A DNA stretch of 7,178 nucleotides from Oscillospiraceae bacterium (GTDB lineage Bacteria > Bacillota > Clostridia > Oscillospirales > Ruminococcaceae). The stretch spans positions 1 through 7,178 of the forward strand of contig CAAFQL010000382.1 of the NCBI GenBank assembly GCA_900765125.1, read 5' to 3'. The notes under the pieces were generated by a model. It did not search any database. It was not told where the DNA came from and was given only the letters and a program-made list of their open reading frames with translations. Shown here one piece after another: positions 5,794 through 7,178 of this stretch (the first letter of the stretch is position 1; each line of letters starts with the position of its first letter). A program made the translations under genes and the position numbers.

Positions 5794-5813
5794 TTACAAC
5801 TAAAACGGTATTG
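5794..5813 (+). repeat. 20-bp direct repeat, copy 2, overlapping the NACHT -35 box
   Basis: TTACAACTAAA followed by ACGGTATTG is 88 bp after copy 1. Its last three bases are the start of the TTGTTT -35 element of the NACHT gene. A paired regulator site is one reading; chance similarity in AT-rich DNA is another. Confidence 0.5.
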
Positions 5814-5839
5814 TTTTTTCGACAGATTAATGGTATAAT
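5811..5839 (+). promoter_or_regulatory. extended -10 promoter of the NACHT gene
   Basis: TTGTTT (5811-5816) and TATAAT (5834-5839) have a 17-bp spacer, and TGG directly before TATAAT makes an extended -10. The predicted start (about 5845-5847) meets the ribosome binding site, so the leader is only about 11-13 nt. Confidence 0.75.
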
Positions 5840-5857
5840 TATCTTGAGGTGATTATC

Positions 5858-7178
5858 GTGGAATTTGTTTCAGGATGTATAAAATCTATATTAGAAAAAT
5901 ACGTCGATCCTATTATTGAAAAAATCGTTGGTTTTACTAAATCAGAATGGGAAAAATTCAAGATTGATTCAGATATTGTATTTATGAAATATTTGCAAAA
6001 CTCTTATAACAAGTATAGTAAAGTTAAAACTATTTTATATCGAACAGAACCAAAATATCTTTACAATTTTTTTGAATTCCCTAACTTAAGAAAAGGACAT
6101 GAAGGATTCATTGTCAGTTCGGATATCAATAATCTTCTTGATATTTCAAACTTTCTGATTGTTCAAGGTACTGGTGGAATAGGAAAATCGACATTTATGA
6201 AACATTTGTTTATAAATGAGCTGGAGAAAAAAGAATTAATTCCCATTTTTATTGAGTTAAAAGACTTGAACGATATAGATAACAAATATAATATAAGTGA
6301 TTTTATTTTCAATAAATTATACAATTTAGGTAGTGAGATTAATATAGAATATTTGGAGTATGCGCTTCAATCAGGATGTTTTTTATTCTTGCTTGATGGA
6401 TATGATGAGGTTTTAAGCGATAAAAAGAATAGTTTTCTTAAAAAGTTAACTGATTTTTGTGACAGGTATTCAAATAATTATTTTATCATATCTTCTCGTC
6501 CATATAGCGAATTTGTTGAATTCCAAAGATTTACGATATTAACTCTTTGTCCTTTTTCCAAAAAACAAGCCTTATCTTTGGTAAATAAGATTGATTTTGA
6601 TGAAAATATAAAAAAACAATTTGGCAAAGCTTTGGACGAATCACTATATGATAATCATAGATCTTTTGCATCAAACCCACTTCTTTTAAATATAATGTTG
6701 TTAACTTACGATAATTATGCTGAAATTCCTGAAAAGCTACACCTATTCTATGCAAATGCATTTGATACATTATATTCAAAACATGATGCAACAAAAGGAG
6801 GTTATAAAAGAGAACTCAAATCAAAATTATCATTTGATTCTTTTAAAAAGGTATTTTCTAACTTTTGTTTCATTACTTATTTTCAAGGAAAAATGGAATT
6901 TTCCTATGATGATTTAGTTGCATTTATGAAAAAATCCAAAATAAATAATCTTGAATTTGATATTGATGCAATGATTGACGATTTAATTAATTCAGTATGT
7001 GTAATATATAAAGATGGGCTAAATTACCGTTTTACGCACAGATCATTTCAAGAATACTTTACAGCTATTTTCTTAAAGGAATTATCCGATGAATCCCTCA
7101 AAAAAATGGGATTAGAACTCATAAAAAAAGATCCATATCGTGCTACTGATGATAGTGTGTTTAGTATGCTATATGATA
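5858..7178 (+). CDS. NACHT-domain STAND NTPase, N-terminal 440 residues (runs off window)
   Basis: A single open frame starts at GTG 5858 (AGGTG at 5847-5851, 6 nt upstream) and continues without a stop to the last base. The first ~95 residues are helical, with YSKVKTILYRTEPKYLYNFF, a kind of segment seen before NACHT domains in bacteria. The NTPase follows: Walker A GTGGIGKST (104-112), Walker B FLFLLDGYDEV (175-185, Asp180) and the sensor strand FIISSRP (209-215). NPLLLNIMLLTY (273-284) and a winged-helix-like end with YRFTHRSFQEYFTAIFL (390-406) complete the NACHT pattern. NACHT proteins are NLR-like switches that oligomerise on sensing a trigger, and several bacterial ones protect against phage. 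No nuclease, TIR or protease effector is visible in the part shown. The C-terminal sensor lies beyond the window. Sampled 60-base lines are 20-28% GC here against 35% at 1021-1080, suggesting separate origin. Confidence 0.93.
   Translation, partial: MEFVSGCIKSILEKYVDPIIEKIVGFTKSEWEKFKIDSDIVFMKYLQNSYNKYSKVKTILYRTEPKYLYNFFEFPNLRKGHEGFIVSSDINNLLDISNFLIVQGTGGIGKSTFMKHLFINELEKKELIPIFIELKDLNDIDNKYNISDFIFNKLYNLGSEINIEYLEYALQSGCFLFLLDGYDEVLSDKKNSFLKKLTDFCDRYSNNYFIISSRPYSEFVEFQRFTILTLCPFSKKQALSLVNKIDFDENIKKQFGKALDESLYDNHRSFASNPLLLNIMLLTYDNYAEIPEKLHLFYANAFDTLYSKHDATKGGYKRELKSKLSFDSFKKVFSNFCFITYFQGKMEFSYDDLVAFMKKSKINNLEFDIDAMIDDLINSVCVIYKDGLNYRFTHRSFQEYFTAIFLKELSDESLKKMGLELIKKDPYRATDDSVFSMLYD

Noticed and set aside
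5706..5813. The 20-bp repeats as a CRISPR array or a proven att pair
   Set aside because: There are only two imperfect copies, no further spacers and no cas genes, and no integrase gene lies between them.
6531..6917. Short open frames on both strands (6531-6794 minus, 6717-6917 plus)
   Set aside because: Both lie inside the continuous NACHT reading frame, which contains well-ordered conserved motifs.

Overview
The window looks like an accessory (genomic island) segment from a low-GC Bacillota, most likely a Clostridia member of the Ruminococcus/Oscillospiraceae kind. The basis is AT-rich DNA, strong AGGAG-type ribosome binding sites, near-consensus sigma-A promoters, small XRE regulators, a BspA-type leucine-rich-repeat protein, and a zinc-ribbon membrane protein with a Thr/Glu-rich linker. 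The genus is inference; no rRNA or other marker gene is present.

Layout. (1) 27-666: a divergent pair of XRE-family DNA-binding proteins, a 101-aa repressor type on the minus strand and a 62-aa Cro-like protein on the plus strand. They share a 145-bp control region with two good promoters back to back and several copies of an AGAA/TTCT half-site. (2) 756-3792: three genes continue from the Cro-like gene with gaps of 89, 16 and 6 bp: a soluble 201-aa protein of unknown function, a 410-aa protein with a duplicated N-terminal domain and four membrane helices, and a 391-aa zinc-ribbon/one-helix/SH3-like protein. This looks like one switch-controlled operon whose function I do not recognise. (3) 3851-4980: a hairpin, then a resolvase-type serine recombinase with its own promoter, and a short BspA-like LRR gene 20 bp behind it. 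(4) 4981-5221: a gene-free stretch ending in a 49-bp decayed copy of the middle of the recombinase gene (45/49 identical, with an in-frame stop). (5) 5222-5656: a small protein with a CX5R phosphatase-like signature, followed by a hairpin. (6) 5706-5857: two copies of a 20-bp direct repeat and an extended -10 promoter. (7) 5858 to the right edge: the first 440 codons of a NACHT-domain STAND NTPase, starting at GTG and running off the window. It is the clearest defence-type gene here.

How it fits together. The recombinase, the recombinase scar, the XRE switch and the NACHT ATPase together suggest a mobile or defence-associated island built in modules. The four-gene XRE operon has the architecture of a regulated envelope or sensing system, with two membrane proteins and one soluble partner, but its biochemical role cannot be read from the sequence. 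No tRNA, rRNA, CRISPR array, IS transposase or complete attachment-site pair was seen.
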